Source: Spirosoma utsteinense
GTDB taxonomy: Bacteria; Bacteroidota; Bacteroidia; Cytophagales; Spirosomataceae
DNA length: 64,000 nt
Direction: 5' to 3'
Assembly (NCBI RefSeq): GCF_014282275.1
Contig: NZ_VFIA01000015.1
Location: 96,290 to 160,289, forward strand
The translations under genes and the position numbers were made by a program. Below the pieces are notes generated by a model. It was given only the letters and a program-made list of their open reading frames with translations. It was not told the origin of the DNA and made no database searches. Positions 53,418 to 62,565 of this stretch are shown here, in pieces (position 1 is the first letter of the stretch; each line of letters begins with the position of its first letter).

Positions 53418-54530
53418 ATGCGTATTACACAGATTGCCATGCTTGTTTTGAGCATGGCCGGGACAACCATGGCCCAGTCAGCAGGACCGCACCTCCTGAT
53501 TCCGGGTCAACGGAACAAATTCAGCGGGTTGAGCCATATCGAAGTTGAACTGGGTCAGCGAAACACGCTGCTGGTTGGCTTTGACCGCTATGCTCAGGTT
53601 CAGGCACGGCAGAATGTAGACTCGGTACTGCGCCTGTTCGTGAACGACTACCGGAAAATAGCTGATACAACCCAATCCCCGACAAGGGCCATCCACGCTC
53701 AGTTTCGACTAAACGAAGCCGACCGGGCGCTCGACCTGCGCTTCACCCCACAGCCAACGTCGTCGTTCCGTTTCCGAAGGGATAATCCGCCCCTCGACGT
53801 GAAAACCCAGCAGGATACGCTGCATATCGTTTGGGCATCGGATTCCAGAACGGCAATGGTGGGTAGAAAATCCGTTGCGCCCGATGCTTACGGTGTCTAC
53901 CTGCTCGTCAATAGCTTCGCCGACCTGGAGGACAGGCTCAACGCAGGTGGTATCAATGGTGCGCTAAAAACGGCCTTCGAATCGGTGCGTTCCTACAAAG
54001 GCCACGACCTGACCGATGCAAAGATGGCATTTAACATGGTGCAGGGAACCGATAAACGGGCGCAGTTTATTGAGCCGGGTCTGGCAAAAGCGCCATTCCT
54101 CAGCCTTCAGCCCGGTATCGGCGTCGGCCTGATTCGCAACCAGTGGGTCCCGTCGCTCAACTTCGATATTCAGTTTATTCCCAACCGCCGTCGGAGCGTT
54201 GGCTACAGTATTGGGTACACGTCTACGTTTTTCTTCGCTCAGGCACCCGATAACGGGTCGTTTCAGGCGTTCCGAAATGACTTCCTGAGCCTGGGCGTCG
54301 CTTTTTATAATTCCGACAAGGGCGATAAAGCGACGTCGTTCAGCCGCCAGATAGCTTCTTTTTCGGTGGGAATGCTGGTGAAACGAAGCGGGCCTTATTT
54401 CGAGCGTAACACTATCCGGCTGAGTGGTACGGTTTACCAGAAAGGGCCGTTTAAAGTACAGCCTGAATTGTACATGAATGGATTTTTCAAGAAAGTCAAT
54501 CCCGGTCTGCGTCTGGTCGTCGGATTTTAA
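53418..54530 (+). CDS. Outer-membrane-type protein of the ECF operon, unknown function
   Basis: 370 residues with signal peptide (MRITQIAMLVLSMAGTTMAQ). The second half has amphipathic strands (IGVGLIRNQWVPSLNFDIQF, GYSIGYTSTFFFAQAP, FKVQPELYMNGFF) and ends in LVVGF, a beta-barrel-type terminal Phe. It starts 2 bp after the anti-sigma-like gene, so all three genes should be one transcript. It could be the sensor that triggers the sigma factor, or its main target. Family not recognised. Confidence 0.7.
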   Translation: MRITQIAMLVLSMAGTTMAQSAGPHLLIPGQRNKFSGLSHIEVELGQRNTLLVGFDRYAQVQARQNVDSVLRLFVNDYRKIADTTQSPTRAIHAQFRLNEADRALDLRFTPQPTSSFRFRRDNPPLDVKTQQDTLHIVWASDSRTAMVGRKSVAPDAYGVYLLVNSFADLEDRLNAGGINGALKTAFESVRSYKGHDLTDAKMAFNMVQGTDKRAQFIEPGLAKAPFLSLQPGIGVGLIRNQWVPSLNFDIQFIPNRRRSVGYSIGYTSTFFFAQAPDNGSFQAFRNDFLSLGVAFYNSDKGDKATSFSRQIASFSVGMLVKRSGPYFERNTIRLSGTVYQKGPFKVQPELYMNGFFKKVNPGLRLVVGF

Positions 54531-54564
54531 TGACGCTTCACATGCCCAATCGGCGGCTTCATCC

Positions 54565-54628
54565 CATAATCCTACTTCCCCTCTTTTACTGGCGTTTTGC
54601 CTATAAAAAGAGGGGAAGTAGGATTATG
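54565..54628. terminator. 23-bp perfect inverted repeat between convergent genes
   Basis: 54565-54587 is the exact reverse complement of 54606-54628, with an 18-nt loop. It lies between the ECF-operon gene (plus) and the M20 gene (minus). The TTTT/AAAA ends of the arms would give U-rich transcripts on one side. Probably a bidirectional terminator. Confidence 0.8.
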
Positions 54629-54638
54629 ACTATGGTGT

Positions 54639-56108
54639 TTACTTCCGGTAGTCCAGCGCCGGTTTTCGATCGCCCAGCAAGGCTTCGTATTTGAAGTTGG
54701 CTCCGCGTTTCTGCGTCCATTCGGCGCGGGCTTTCTCGATCAGGGCGGGCGTTTTGTAGAGGTCGAGCGCGGTCAGGGCCAGCGTTTTGGCCGCTACGAT
54801 CATGCCTTTCTGGCCAATGGTCATGCCACTCGCGGCCGTCGACTGCCAGCTATGGGCCGACGAGCCCGGTACCCAGGTGGCGGTTTGCAGGCCCACCGTG
54901 GGCACGGTCCAGCTTACGTCCCCTACATCGGTAGAGCCGCCACTCGTCGCACTCTCCGACGCATCGCGGAAGTCTTTAATCAAGGCTGCGTTAGTGATGG
55001 GTACCTTCTGGCCCTCGCCGAAGGTCTCGCTGATCTTCTCGGCAAAAGCCGTTTCCTCGGGGGTGTAGGTAATGCCGCCCACCGTTTTGAGGTTCTGGTG
55101 CATCGCTTCTGCCAGCGTTACGTTGGGCAACAGGTTGAACACACCGCCCAGCACTTCCCAGTCTACTTTGGTCCCGGTACCTTTGGCCGCGCCCTCGGCC
55201 GCGTTCTCGATCCGTTTCCAGACACTCTGGAGAATGTCGCGGTCTTTATGGCGGGCGTAGTAGTACACCTCCGCAAAAGCCGGGACTACGTTAGGCGCGT
55301 CGCCCCCTTTGGTGATGACGTAGTGAATCCGGGTATCCTGCGGTACGTGCTCGCGCATCATGTTGACCATGTAGTCCATGGCTTCGACGCCGTCCAGACC
55401 CGACCGGCCGCGCTCGGGTGAGGCTGCCGCGTGGGCCGCAATCCCCCGAAAGCGAAACTTGGCGTTCTTGTTGGCCAGCGATGTACCCGCGTCGGCGGCA
55501 TTCTGCGAACCGGGGTGCCAGTGGAGAACCACGTCGACATCGTTGAACAGGCCCTCGCGGACCATATACACTTTACCGGCTCCGCCTTCTTCGGCCGGAC
55601 ATCCGTAGATCTTCACCGTACCCGCGTGGCCCGACGACTTGAGCCAGTTTTTCACCTCGACCGCTGCCGCCACCGACGCTGTTCCGAAGAGGTTATGGCC
55701 GCAGCCGTGACCGCCTTTCTGACCGGCGATGGGCGTAAACTCCGGTTTGCTTTCCGTTGCCAGACCCGGCAGCGCGTCATATTCGCCCAGGATACCGATG
55801 ACCGGCTTACCAGCGCCGTAGGTAGCGACAAAAGCCGTTGGTATACCCGCTACACCCGCTGTTACGGTAAAGCCTTCTTTTTTGAGTTGCTCCTGCAGCA
55901 GGAGGGAGCTTTTCTCTTCCTGGTAGCCCAGTTCGGCAAAGTCCCAGATCTGTTTCGAGATGCCTGCATACTCAGTAAACCGCTTGTCGAGGTCGGCAAT
56001 GATCGTTTGCTTGTCGCGGTCGACAGCCGGGCTTTTAGCGGTTTTTTTTGACTGTCCAAAGGCCAGAGCGGGCAGGAGCAGGGCCGTAGCAAGGAGTTGT
56101 TTGTTCAT
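54639..56108 (-). CDS. M20 amidohydrolase, AbgB-like
   Basis: 489 residues with a signal peptide (MNKQLLATALLLPALAFGQ). Metal ligands are visible in GGHGCGHNLFG (HxxxH type Cys-Gly-His), the catalytic Glu in PAEEGGAGK, and HWHPGSQNAA. Length and AAHAAASPERGRSGLDGVEAM match the AbgB/M20 amidohydrolase group (aminobenzoyl-glutamate utilisation), which hydrolyses N-acyl amino acids. The signal peptide is unusual for AbgB and implies periplasmic action. Convergent with the preceding operon. Confidence 0.88.
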   Translation of the reverse strand: MNKQLLATALLLPALAFGQSKKTAKSPAVDRDKQTIIADLDKRFTEYAGISKQIWDFAELGYQEEKSSLLLQEQLKKEGFTVTAGVAGIPTAFVATYGAGKPVIGILGEYDALPGLATESKPEFTPIAGQKGGHGCGHNLFGTASVAAAVEVKNWLKSSGHAGTVKIYGCPAEEGGAGKVYMVREGLFNDVDVVLHWHPGSQNAADAGTSLANKNAKFRFRGIAAHAAASPERGRSGLDGVEAMDYMVNMMREHVPQDTRIHYVITKGGDAPNVVPAFAEVYYYARHKDRDILQSVWKRIENAAEGAAKGTGTKVDWEVLGGVFNLLPNVTLAEAMHQNLKTVGGITYTPEETAFAEKISETFGEGQKVPITNAALIKDFRDASESATSGGSTDVGDVSWTVPTVGLQTATWVPGSSAHSWQSTAASGMTIGQKGMIVAAKTLALTALDLYKTPALIEKARAEWTQKRGANFKYEALLGDRKPALDYRK

Positions 56109-56162
56109 CGGGTATCGTATAGAGTAGGTTGTAATTGGCTAAAAATAACTAAAAATGGCGTG

Positions 56163-56182
56163 TCGGAGGCCGCAACCTCCGA
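56163..56182. repeat. Short inverted repeat in a divergent region
   Basis: TCGGAGG (56163-56169) and CCTCCGA (56176-56182) around a 6-nt loop, between divergent promoters of the M20 and DUF72 genes. It could be an operator or a small repeat element. Confidence 0.4.
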
Positions 56183-56282
56183 TCTAAGTGGAGGTCCGGG
56201 ACGAAATAGAGCCGAATCGGTTGTAGATACTACCTGGTCCTGACCGGGTCAAGGTCATTGTCGTTTGTATTGAGCATACCGT

Positions 56283-57008
56283 ATGAGCATCTTCATTGGT
56301 ACATCGGGTTGGAGTTACGACCACTGGCAGGGCGTTCTATATCCGGAAAAGACGCCCGTGGGCAAGCGCCTGGGCTATTACCTGCAACGCTTCGATACGG
56401 TGGAGCTGAACACCAGCTTCTACCGCTGGCCAAAAAACGAAACCTTTGCGGGCTGGCGCGAGAAGCTACCCGACGGGTTCCGGCTGAGCCTGAAAGCCCC
56501 CCGCTGGCTCACCCACTATGGCAACCTCTCAAATCCCGAACGCTGGCTGGACAAAGTCAAAGAAGGCTGGCATGAATTGGGTGACCGCCGGGCTATTTTG
56601 CTGGTACAGCTGTCGCCCCGTTTCGCCTGCAACTACGACCGGCTGGCCCGTTTCCTGGATCTGCTGCCCGATTGGATGCCCACCGTCGTCGAATTCCGAC
56701 ACCCGAGCTGGCATCAGGACGCTATTTATGACCTGCTCGAAAGCCGACGGGTGGGGTACTGTATTATGAGCGGAGCTGGCCTGCCGTGTGTGTTACGGGC
56801 AACGGCCCCTTTCGTCTACATCCGCCTGCACGGACCCGACTGGCACTCGCTCTACGGCGGCTCCTACTCCGACGACGATTTACGCTGGTGGGCCGACCGT
56901 ATCCGGGAATGGACCGCTCAAGGCAAAGACGTGTATGCTTATTTCAACAACGACATCGGTGGCCATGCCGTCTGGAACGCGCTGACATTGCGGGCATTAG
57001 TCCAGTAA
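56283..57008 (+). CDS. DUF72 family protein (YecE-like TIM barrel)
   Basis: 241 residues with the DUF72 core: FIGTSGWSYDHWQGVLYP at the start, FDTVELNTSFYRWP (Glu), LVQLSPRF, VEFRHPSW, and YVYIRLHG-like region FVYIRLHG before DVYAYFNNDIGGHA. The family has a TIM-barrel fold and unknown activity. Full length. Followed by a terminator at 57008, then the dnd locus. Confidence 0.93.
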   Translation: MSIFIGTSGWSYDHWQGVLYPEKTPVGKRLGYYLQRFDTVELNTSFYRWPKNETFAGWREKLPDGFRLSLKAPRWLTHYGNLSNPERWLDKVKEGWHELGDRRAILLVQLSPRFACNYDRLARFLDLLPDWMPTVVEFRHPSWHQDAIYDLLESRRVGYCIMSGAGLPCVLRATAPFVYIRLHGPDWHSLYGGSYSDDDLRWWADRIREWTAQGKDVYAYFNNDIGGHAVWNALTLRALVQ

Positions 57009-57035
57009 GCAGGATGATACCCGCCTGCTGTTTTT
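57008..57035 (+). terminator. Rho-independent terminator after the DUF72 gene
   Basis: AGCAGG (57008-57013) pairs with CCTGCT (57024-57029), followed by five T. It separates the DUF72 gene from the dnd operon. Confidence 0.7.
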
Positions 57036-57177
57036 AGCACAGGTACGGATTCATGTTTTCTGGACCTACTTTTTCCCTGTACCGCACCCTAAAATTCGAC
57101 ATCTTTGTAAAATCGCTAGCCGACAGAAGTTTACTTTTTCGCCTAATTGTCCTACTTTCGTCAACCTCACCACCGTT

Positions 57178-58518
57178 ATGTCTCTCAAACTCCCGTTTAT
57201 AGAAGCCGAAATTACGGACCAGTACCTTTATGACGAGAACCCACGTCCGTGGATCATCGGCTTTAGTGGTGGTAAAGATTCCACTATGCTGTTGCAGGTG
57301 GTTTGGCGAGCCCTGATGAAAATCCCGGCTGAGCTACGGAATCGCCGAATCTATGTGGTTTGTAACGATACGCTGGTTGAGAATCCCAAAATCGTCTCGT
57401 TCATCAATCGGACGCTGACCTTGTTACGCAAATCGGCAACGCAGCAGGGGTTACCCATCAGCGTACACCGCACAACACCCCGCCTTGAAGATACATTCTG
57501 GGTGAACCTCATTGGTAAAGGCTATCCGGCCCCTACCAACTCGTTCCGCTGGTGTACCGAACGGCTTAAAATTAACCCAACCACGCGTTTTATTCAGGAG
57601 AAAATCAGTGAGTCGGGCGAGGCTATTATCCTGCTCGGTACGCGCTCCGACGAAAGCCAAAGCCGCGCCCGGTCCATGAAACGGCACGAACTGAAAGGGC
57701 AGCGGTTGCGTAAACACATACTACCCAACGCGTTTGTATACGCGCCCATCCGGGATATTGAAACCGGTGAACTCTGGCAATACATGATGCAGGTATCGCC
57801 ACCCTGGGGCGGTACGCACAAGGAATTGGTGACGCTCTACCGGAACGCCAACTCCGGTGACTGCCCGCTGGTGATTGACGACACAACACCATCCTGCGGC
57901 AATAGCCGGTTTGGTTGCTGGGTTTGTACTGTGGTGAGCCGCGATAAAAGTATGGAAGGACTCATAAGCAATGGCGACGACTGGATGGAGCCACTTATGG
58001 AACTTCGCAACAAGATTCTGGTAGAGCGCTCGAACCGGGAATCGCGCGAAAAACGTCGACGTACCGAGAGCGCCTACAAAGAAGAAGACGAAAATACCTG
58101 GGGGCCATATACCCCCAAAATTCGGGCTGAGTTTCTGACGATGCTGCTGGAAGCCCAAAAGGAAATTCAGGACTCGCAGGGCGACATGATGGAGCTGATT
58201 ACCCATCAGGAACTCGTAGCCATTCAACTAACCTGGTTCCGCGATGGTGTATTTAGTCCTAAAGTAGCTGATATTTATAACCGCATCTATGAGACCGAAA
58301 TCGATATGAGCAAGCACGTTGAAAAACTCCGCCGGGAAGAAGACTTACTCCGTCAGACCTGCACGAATGAGCCAGAGCACGTTGAACTGATTCAGGGATT
58401 ACTCGATCTTCAAAAGAAAAAAGCCCTGAAACTCAATAAGCGTGGCTTACAACAGGATATTGAAAAGCAGTTAGAGAATTTTCTGGCTGAAAAAGGGCGT
58501 AAAGCAGAACCGCAATGA
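57178..58518 (+). CDS. dndC: DNA phosphorothioation protein DndC
   Basis: 446 residues. The PP-loop GFSGGKDSTMLLQVVW (SGGKDST at 30-36) binds ATP, and the pairs SFRWCTERLKI and CGNSRFGCWVCTVV supply the Cys residues of the Fe-S cluster used by DndC. The enzyme activates the DNA backbone phosphate and, with DndD/DndE and a sulfur donor, replaces an oxygen by sulfur. The usual donor DndA is not in the window; IscS could serve. Last 4 bp overlap the next gene (ATGA), so the operon begins here. Confidence 0.95.
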   Translation: MSLKLPFIEAEITDQYLYDENPRPWIIGFSGGKDSTMLLQVVWRALMKIPAELRNRRIYVVCNDTLVENPKIVSFINRTLTLLRKSATQQGLPISVHRTTPRLEDTFWVNLIGKGYPAPTNSFRWCTERLKINPTTRFIQEKISESGEAIILLGTRSDESQSRARSMKRHELKGQRLRKHILPNAFVYAPIRDIETGELWQYMMQVSPPWGGTHKELVTLYRNANSGDCPLVIDDTTPSCGNSRFGCWVCTVVSRDKSMEGLISNGDDWMEPLMELRNKILVERSNRESREKRRRTESAYKEEDENTWGPYTPKIRAEFLTMLLEAQKEIQDSQGDMMELITHQELVAIQLTWFRDGVFSPKVADIYNRIYETEIDMSKHVEKLRREEDLLRQTCTNEPEHVELIQGLLDLQKKKALKLNKRGLQQDIEKQLENFLAEKGRKAEPQ

Positions 58519-58880
58519 GCCGTGGGCGTATTTTATATTACGAACGGTACGACGGTTTTGGTGTTCTTATCTATCCGTACGGCCCGTTTAATCTGGCTGT
58601 TGTTTGGAGTGGTAAAAATGTATTTGCCAGGCCGATTATCGAACTACCAAACGGCGAGTGTTATTTCCTGTATCAAGGCAAGAAGTTAAACCCTTACCTT
58701 TTCGAGCTTCACCCTGATGAGCTTGATCCTGATTGGACACAAGAATGGATCAGTAGTGTCCTATATGGAGAAGAAATAAAAATAGATTTAAGCAATCTTT
58801 CAGACGAACATTTGCTGGATTTTAAGTCCATGCTTGAACGTAAAAGCGAAAAGTTGAAACAATGGTTATTAGTAGAATAG
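58515..58880 (+). CDS. Unknown 121-residue protein inside the dnd operon
   Basis: 121 residues, acidic and without signal peptide or membrane helix. The first half looks like two short beta-hairpins (YERYDGFGVLIYPYGP, NGECYFLYQGKK); the second is helical (LSDEHLLDFKSMLERKSEKL). The gene overlaps dndC by 4 bp and dndD by 19 bp, so it is almost certainly co-translated. I know no named Dnd component of this kind. Its DNA is AT-rich, unlike dndC but like the start of dndD. Confidence 0.75.
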   Translation: MSRGRILYYERYDGFGVLIYPYGPFNLAVVWSGKNVFARPIIELPNGECYFLYQGKKLNPYLFELHPDELDPDWTQEWISSVLYGEEIKIDLSNLSDEHLLDFKSMLERKSEKLKQWLLVE

Positions 58881-60091
58881 AACTCTGTAATTTTAGAATT
58901 TATCAGGGTTTAAATATAGTTGATCTTACACCCGACAAATCGAAAAATATTTTCATTGTTAGTGGTAAAAACGGGTTTGGAAAGACCACGTTTCTTATGT
59001 CTTTAGTTTGGTGTTTATATGGACGCCAAATGATCGATGTGGACGATATTTATGAAAAAGAGATAAAGGAGCAAGGTGGATATGGTTCCTATGTTAAGAG
59101 CAGTTTGAATCGCCAAGCGCAAGCTAAAGGGGATACCTCTTTTCACGTGGCTATAACAATTACAGGTACGGTGATTCCTGAATTGCCTGCTAAAGAGATT
59201 GTCATAAAGCGCTCTTACAGTACCGTAAAGGGTATTGATACGCTACAAATATTGGTAGATGGAGAAGAGACAGATCTTATAAAAGAAGAGTTGCGTGATA
59301 AAGAAATTGCGGGTGAGGAAATGTTTATCCGTGAGTTTATTATGCCTATCGAAATTGCAAAATTCTTCTTATTTGATGCTGAGAAAATTGTTAATCTGGC
59401 GGAGAATACTAGTTTAGAACAACGAAAAAAATTAAGTATTGCTTACTCTGAAATTTTAGGTATAAAAAAATATGAAGATATAAAGGGAGAAATTGAAACG
59501 TTACGAGATCGTTTAAAACAATCTTCAGCCAATCCTAAGGATAAACAACTTCTGAATACATTGAAAACAGAGGTTGAAAATATTGAAGTAGAAGTAGATA
59601 GTGCTAATAAAGAAATTGTTCTTTTGAAGGAGACAAAAGCACAGTTATCTTATCAGTCCGAACAACTTCGCGACAAGTTGGTGAGAGCTGGAAATACAGT
59701 TACGGAGGAAGGGTATCAAGCGCTAAAGAAAGAGGCTAAAGACACTTCCGATGCACTTGAATTATTGCAAAACGATTTCCGGGATTCGTTTGAAAAAATT
59801 CCGTTTGCCATAGCGGGTGGACGCTTGTTGGAAGTCGCTCAGCAGGTAGAAGATGAAACCAGTTACAAAAGCGCACAACAAGGTCAGGAACAAGTCGATC
59901 AGCGAACCGATCTAGTATTGACCGATCTATTGTCAGCCGAACGTACCCTGAAAGAAGTCTTACCAGCATCGGTGCATCGCTTCTACCACGACACGGTCAA
60001 GACTTTGATTAAGAAGCACTTTTTTGCCGAGACCCCTGACTTGCCTGAAGATTTTAAGCTACTGCATGATTTTTCCTTATCAGATACTTAA
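58862..60091 (+). CDS. dndD: DndD, N-terminal part (interrupted by in-frame stop)
   Basis: 409 residues: SMC/Rad50-like ATPase head with Walker A GKNGFGKT (35-42), FFLFDAEKI region, and a coiled coil (about 195-300). The frame ends at TAA 60089-60091 and resumes without a shift in the next entry, which carries the ABC signature and Walker B. The two halves together (707 codons) have normal DndD size, so a single nonsense change (for instance GAA to TAA) probably split the gene. The first 880 bp are AT-rich, the rest GC-richer. Confidence 0.85.
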   Translation: MVISRIELCNFRIYQGLNIVDLTPDKSKNIFIVSGKNGFGKTTFLMSLVWCLYGRQMIDVDDIYEKEIKEQGGYGSYVKSSLNRQAQAKGDTSFHVAITITGTVIPELPAKEIVIKRSYSTVKGIDTLQILVDGEETDLIKEELRDKEIAGEEMFIREFIMPIEIAKFFLFDAEKIVNLAENTSLEQRKKLSIAYSEILGIKKYEDIKGEIETLRDRLKQSSANPKDKQLLNTLKTEVENIEVEVDSANKEIVLLKETKAQLSYQSEQLRDKLVRAGNTVTEEGYQALKKEAKDTSDALELLQNDFRDSFEKIPFAIAGGRLLEVAQQVEDETSYKSAQQGQEQVDQRTDLVLTDLLSAERTLKEVLPASVHRFYHDTVKTLIKKHFFAETPDLPEDFKLLHDFSLSDT

Positions 60092-60094
60092 CTG

Positions 60095-60985
60095 TTGAAC
60101 AGTTTTCTGACAGATTTGAAACAGGATTTCAGGCTTTCGTTCCGAAGGCTTAATGAACGCCGTGCCCAGTTGCAGAGCCAGTTAGCAGCAGTTAGAAAAC
60201 GGTTGGCGGCCGCAGATTCCAATCAGGAAGATCCGGTGCTGGCAGCAGACCGGCTTAAACGCGATGATCTGAATCTGCGTATCGTTAAGATAGACGAACA
60301 GATTGCCGACCACTACAAAGCCATTGGCAGGTGCGACGACCAGAGAGCCAATTCCGAAAAGCAGATCAGTGAAATCACGAAAAAGATTAAAATCGGGGAG
60401 GAGCACCGGGGTAAATACGAGGAATCAGAAAAGCTGATTATTGAGTTGCAGCAGTTTATCGCCCGATTCAAAACCGATAAGAAGCAATCCCTCGAAACGC
60501 AGATATTAAAGGGTCTGGATCAGTTGATGCACAAAAAAGACTTTATCAAGCGCGTCGATGTGAACATTTACGGTGAAGACATTGAAATTGATTTGTACAA
60601 TAAGGCCGGCCTGAAAATCCGGAAAGATTCGCTTTCTAAAGGTGAACAGCAGATGTATGCGACAGCGCTGCTGCGTGGTCTGGTCGAAGAATCGCAGATC
60701 GAGTTTCCTGTATTTATCGACTCGCCCATGCAGAAGTTCGATGAGGAACACGCCGAAAATATCATCAAGTTCTTTTACCCAAACATTGCCGATCAGGTCA
60801 TTCTGTTCCCGCTCATCAACAAGGAGATGACCAAGCGGGAATACAAAATGCTGCTGCCCCGCGTGGCGAAGGCATACCTGATCCACAACCTTAATCCTGA
60901 CCGTTCGGAGTTTCGTGCCTGCGAACCAAAGGCACTTATAGATACGTATTCGCTACTCTACGCCAGTAATGCAGATCAATATTAA
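60095..60985 (+). CDS. dndD: DndD, C-terminal part (after in-frame stop)
   Basis: 296 residues read from a TTG at 60095, six bases after the preceding stop and in the same frame. Contains the rest of the coiled coil, the ABC signature DSLSKGEQQMY and Walker B FPVFIDSPM, the second half of the DndD ATPase. No ATG or good ribosome site is seen, so independent translation is uncertain. Without it the N-terminal half could not form a working ATPase. Ends overlapping dndE by 17 bp. Confidence 0.8.
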   Translation: MNSFLTDLKQDFRLSFRRLNERRAQLQSQLAAVRKRLAAADSNQEDPVLAADRLKRDDLNLRIVKIDEQIADHYKAIGRCDDQRANSEKQISEITKKIKIGEEHRGKYEESEKLIIELQQFIARFKTDKKQSLETQILKGLDQLMHKKDFIKRVDVNIYGEDIEIDLYNKAGLKIRKDSLSKGEQQMYATALLRGLVEESQIEFPVFIDSPMQKFDEEHAENIIKFFYPNIADQVILFPLINKEMTKREYKMLLPRVAKAYLIHNLNPDRSEFRACEPKALIDTYSLLYASNADQY

Positions 60986-62558
60986 AACGTCGGAGGCCAA
61001 CCGGCAGCGTGTTACCGACTTAACCAACCGAATTGGCGGCTCCACCCGCCTGAGCGAAAACGTGGTAGCCCGTATGGCTTTGACCTATTCGCTTTCCAAA
61101 GGCAACCGGCTCAGCCTGGAAACCGACCTTCAGGATAGTAAGGGTAAGGAATACACCGATCAGATTTTGCTGGGCAAAAACCGGTCGCTCTATATCGCCC
61201 TCGTTTGCCAGCACTACCGGATTTCCAGCACAGACGGTAATCTGGCCAGGTACATCAAAATGCACTTGGATGATGGTCTTGATATGATGGACAAGCTATT
61301 CCAGCAAAACAAGACCTACACCGGGCTCGACTTTCTGTTTGACGAAGTGGAGAAAGGTATTGAAGCGCTCGAAGATGCCGACGTACCCCTTACATCGGTT
61401 GCCAATAACAATCAGACCATCAAAAAAGGGTACTTTGCCGGGCGACTGGGCGTTACGGTTGGCTACGACATTGAGTCGGGCGAGCAGCTAACGGCGATTA
61501 TGAACGACGTGCAGTTACACACGAACGCACACGTAGCGGTGGCGGGTGAGTCGGGAAGTGGTAAAACGCAGTTTGCCCTTAGCCTGCTGCAACAGATTGT
61601 GGCCGTATCGAACGGAGCCGTTAACTTCATTTATTTCGACTTCAAAGGAATGCAGCCCGGCGACCGGCCGCGTCGGCAACCGTTCTTCGATGCCACAAGG
61701 GCCACGTATATCGACGTACCTCAAACACCGTTTCCGTTCAATCCCCTGTCGTTCATCGACAATGTGAACAGCAAGAACAAGATCCAGGGAATCAGCAAGT
61801 TTGTTGACATTGTGATGAAATATGCATCGCGCATGGGGCCGGTGCAACAGCAGCAATTAAAGGAAGCCACGAAAGCCGCTTTCGACGCCAAAAAGAACGG
61901 CGAATACCCATCGCTGTCCGACATAAACGACGAGTTGCGTACTGTTACGGGTGGGCGGCCCGGCACGTTGACGCAAATCATGGACAGTCTTAGTGAACTG
62001 GACATGTTTGCCCCGGCCACCGATGTCAAAAACAGCTTTCTGAACCAGAATTATTACATCAGTTTAGGCTCCGGCCTGGACGACTCGGTACGGTTTACGG
62101 CTACGTTCCTGATGATTAACTATATCCACAACACGTTCATGAACATGGACGACGCACCCGTGGAGGTAGATGATTTTGGCAACCCCCTGCAAGCCATCCG
62201 GTACGTCTTCCTGATTGACGAGGCCCATAATATTTTCAGGGAGCCCAAGTCACGCGCCATTCTGGATACCATGCTCCGCGAAATCCGCTCAAAGGGTGTG
62301 ATGGTGGTGCTGGTATCGCAGCAAATCGAAGAGTTCATTCAGGCCGACATGGATTTTTCGGCCAACTGCGCCAACGTTTTCCTGCTCAACATCAAGAACC
62401 GCAACCTGAAACTCATGAGCCGTTTCCTGGGCTACAGCGAGAAAGAAGGTTTAGTATTGGCCCGCAGCATGGAGAAAATCGAAAACGGCCAGGCCGTGAC
62501 GAGTTTAAAGGAATTTAAAAGAGGGGAGTTGATGAAATTGGAACGGTTTAATAAGTAA
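60969..62558 (+). CDS. dndE: DndE domain fused to HerA/FtsK-like ATPase
   Basis: 529 residues. Residues 1-112 match DndE: INIKTSEANRQRVTDLTNRIG, DSKGKEYTDQILLG, VCQHYRISSTDGNLARYIK. DndE alone is about 110 residues. From about 180 a P-loop ATPase follows: Walker A GESGSGKT (193-200), VNFIYFDFKGM, Walker B VFLIDEAH (413-420) and a sensor-like VLVSQQIEEF. This looks like a HerA/FtsK-type hexameric translocase. Stand-alone HerA-like DptH/DndH proteins act in Dnd restriction, so the fusion may join modification and translocation. Confidence 0.9.
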   Translation: MQINIKTSEANRQRVTDLTNRIGGSTRLSENVVARMALTYSLSKGNRLSLETDLQDSKGKEYTDQILLGKNRSLYIALVCQHYRISSTDGNLARYIKMHLDDGLDMMDKLFQQNKTYTGLDFLFDEVEKGIEALEDADVPLTSVANNNQTIKKGYFAGRLGVTVGYDIESGEQLTAIMNDVQLHTNAHVAVAGESGSGKTQFALSLLQQIVAVSNGAVNFIYFDFKGMQPGDRPRRQPFFDATRATYIDVPQTPFPFNPLSFIDNVNSKNKIQGISKFVDIVMKYASRMGPVQQQQLKEATKAAFDAKKNGEYPSLSDINDELRTVTGGRPGTLTQIMDSLSELDMFAPATDVKNSFLNQNYYISLGSGLDDSVRFTATFLMINYIHNTFMNMDDAPVEVDDFGNPLQAIRYVFLIDEAHNIFREPKSRAILDTMLREIRSKGVMVVLVSQQIEEFIQADMDFSANCANVFLLNIKNRNLKLMSRFLGYSEKEGLVLARSMEKIENGQAVTSLKEFKRGELMKLERFNK

Positions 62559-62565
62559 TATCTCT

